Shown here piece after piece: positions 6,327-7,808 of a stretch of DNA of 7,808 nt. The notes under the pieces are model-generated. The model worked only from the letters and a program-made list of their open reading frames with translations, was not told where the DNA came from and did not search any database. This stretch comes from Chitinophagaceae bacterium (GTDB taxonomy: Bacteria; Bacteroidota; Bacteroidia; Chitinophagales; Chitinophagaceae). Where the stretch lies: assembly GCA_025351145.1 (NCBI GenBank), contig JANXWM010000661.1:1-7808 (forward strand), written 5' to 3'. The position numbers were made by a program, and so were the translations under genes. The stretch's first letter is position 1. Each line of letters starts with the position of its first letter.

Positions 6327-7808
6327 TGCATTTAAAAAACTGCTGAAAGCAATTCCTGAAGATTCGGGGATGGCGTTTGTACTGGTACAGCATTTAGACC
6401 CCACCCACGAAAGCCTGTTGCCCGAAATACTGCAAAAAGTTACCAGCATCCCGGTGTTAGAAATTGCTGATGATGTTACAGTGCAGCCCAATCATATTTA
6501 CGTGATCCCCAGCAATAAAATGATGGTGGCTACAGATGGTGTTTTACTGCTTACCCCACGCCCGGCAAAAAGTAAAACCGAAAGGAACCTACCCATTGAT
6601 CTTTTTTTTACCTCGCTGGCAGAAGTACACCAGGCACATGCTATTGGCGTAGTTTTATCAGGCACCGCCTCGGATGGTACATTAGGGTTGAAAGCTATTA
6701 AAGACCACGGAGGCATTACTTTTGCGCAGGACGAAGCCTCGGCAGAATATGAAAGTATGCCCCAAAGTGCAGTGCTGGCAGGAGTGGTAGATTTTATTCT
6801 GCCACCAGGCGAAATACCAAAAAAATTATTACAGGTAACCAGTAAAATAGGCCTTAGCGATGAGGAACTGCAAAACATACCACAGCAGGATGAAGATATT
6901 TTTAGGCAAATCCTTTCTTTGCTGCGCATACGTAAGGCAACCGATTTTACCTATTACAAACAAACCACCATCCGCCGCAGAATACTCCGCAGGATTGTAG
7001 TGAATAAAAACGATGAGCTTGCCGACTATCTAAAGTTTTTAAGGGGGAGTACTGCGGAGCAGGATCTGTTGTACCAGGACCTGCTGATACCGGTAACCTC
7101 TTTTTTTCGCGATAAAAAAACCTTTGATAATTTATGCGACACCGTTTTCCCCCAAGTATTAAAAAATAAAATACCCGGCGAAATAATCCGCGTATGGGTG
7201 GCGGGCTGCAGTACCGGGCAGGAGGTGTACTCTTTTGCTATTTGCTTTAAAGAATTTTTGGGCGATAATCATGAAAGGATACAAATTTTTGGTACCGATT
7301 TAAGCGAACCCGCTATTATAAAAGCCCGTAACGGCATTTATGATAAAAACGAATTAGATACCGTGTCGCCGCAACGCCTGAAGGAGTATTTTACAAAAAA
7401 CAATGGCAGTTACCAGGTAAATAAAAGCATCAGGGACTTATGCGTATTTGCCCATCACAATTTTTTAAAAGACCCGCCTTTTGGCAAGATGGATTGCATA
7501 AGTTGCCGCAATGTGCTTATTTATATGGAACCCTACCTGCAAAAAAAGGCGCTTACCACTTTTCATTATGCATTAAACCCTAAAGGTTTTTTGCTGCTTG
7601 GTAAATCAGAAACCACCAGTGGTGTTCCCGATCTTTTTGCTCCGGTTGGTAAAAATGATAAATTATATACCCGTAAAGATGTGCCCGGCAGGTTTATGCA
7701 GGTTACAAGCCAGCGGAGCGAACAAATTTTAAACCGTAACCAGGACGTAGTCAAAAACGAAATTATACGCACCGACTTTCAAAAAACCGCCGATGATATT
7801 TTGCTCAG
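6250..7808 (+). CDS. CheB-CheR fusion protein, N-terminal part (probable hybrid sensor kinase)
   Basis: 519 codons are visible and the frame is open at the window end. Residues about 12-190 are a CheB methylesterase domain with its triad intact: Ser21 in GASAGG, His48 in VQHLDP, Asp142 in SGTASDGT. It lacks the N-terminal receiver of canonical CheB. Residues about 215-475 are a CheR methyltransferase: basic helix around TTIRRRILRR (239-248), TSFFRD (283-288), the SAM loop AGCSTGQE (318-325), Asp350 in FGTD, and KDPPFGKMDCISCRNVLIY (407-425). A linker, probably coiled coil, begins near 490. Fusions of this kind usually continue into PAS and histidine-kinase modules and are common in Bacteroidota outside classical chemotaxis; that part is not visible. 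No receptor or CheA gene is in view. The start is well constrained because the CheB core begins at residue 14 and no nearer ATG exists. It overlaps the upstream regulator, its likely partner. Confidence 0.93.
   Translation, partial: MKETEAIKSVNLFPVVGIGASAGGLDAFKKLLKAIPEDSGMAFVLVQHLDPTHESLLPEILQKVTSIPVLEIADDVTVQPNHIYVIPSNKMMVATDGVLLLTPRPAKSKTERNLPIDLFFTSLAEVHQAHAIGVVLSGTASDGTLGLKAIKDHGGITFAQDEASAEYESMPQSAVLAGVVDFILPPGEIPKKLLQVTSKIGLSDEELQNIPQQDEDIFRQILSLLRIRKATDFTYYKQTTIRRRILRRIVVNKNDELADYLKFLRGSTAEQDLLYQDLLIPVTSFFRDKKTFDNLCDTVFPQVLKNKIPGEIIRVWVAGCSTGQEVYSFAICFKEFLGDNHERIQIFGTDLSEPAIIKARNGIYDKNELDTVSPQRLKEYFTKNNGSYQVNKSIRDLCVFAHHNFLKDPPFGKMDCISCRNVLIYMEPYLQKKALTTFHYALNPKGFLLLGKSETTSGVPDLFAPVGKNDKLYTRKDVPGRFMQVTSQRSEQILNRNQDVVKNEIIRTDFQKTADDILL

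Overview
The window looks like chromosome from a member of the Bacteroidota, most likely near the family Chitinophagaceae. The grounds are AT-rich intergenic DNA, starts without clear Shine-Dalgarno sequences, TAnnTTTG-type promoter boxes, a DUF4142 lipoprotein, and small CheY-like regulators next to a CheB/CheR fusion protein. The lineage is inferred from protein style; no marker gene is present.

Layout, left to right. Positions 1-400 hold no gene I can support, only a candidate promoter. Next is a forward gene for a membrane-bound nucleotide-sugar dehydratase/epimerase of the FlaA1/WbpM/CapD type (401-2389). A forward DUF4142 lipoprotein gene (2702-3328) follows and ends in a strong intrinsic terminator. 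A reverse-strand lipoprotein alpha/beta-hydrolase (3622-4638) converges on it. Further right are a reverse-strand single-domain response regulator (5094-5525) and, divergent from it, a forward two-gene unit: a second single-domain response regulator (5787-6326) and the first 519 codons of a CheB-CheR fusion protein (6250 to the window end). The fusion probably continues into PAS and histidine-kinase modules outside the window. The right third is thus a phosphorelay locus, and the left part is unrelated cell-envelope functions.

The least expected signal is a dispersed intergenic repeat. A 20-bp core, GTACAARNGNGYGACRCAAG, followed after exactly four variable bases by GAT, occurs once in each of the four gaps between genes from 2390 to 5786, in both orientations. 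A fifth, decayed copy may lie beside the first. I cannot assign it to a known element. Two further points deserve attention: an A7 tract near the end of the second regulator, where the reading frame appears displaced (a one-base shift would put its stop on the fusion gene's start as ATGA), and a perfect 12-bp inverted repeat bracketing that regulator's leader.
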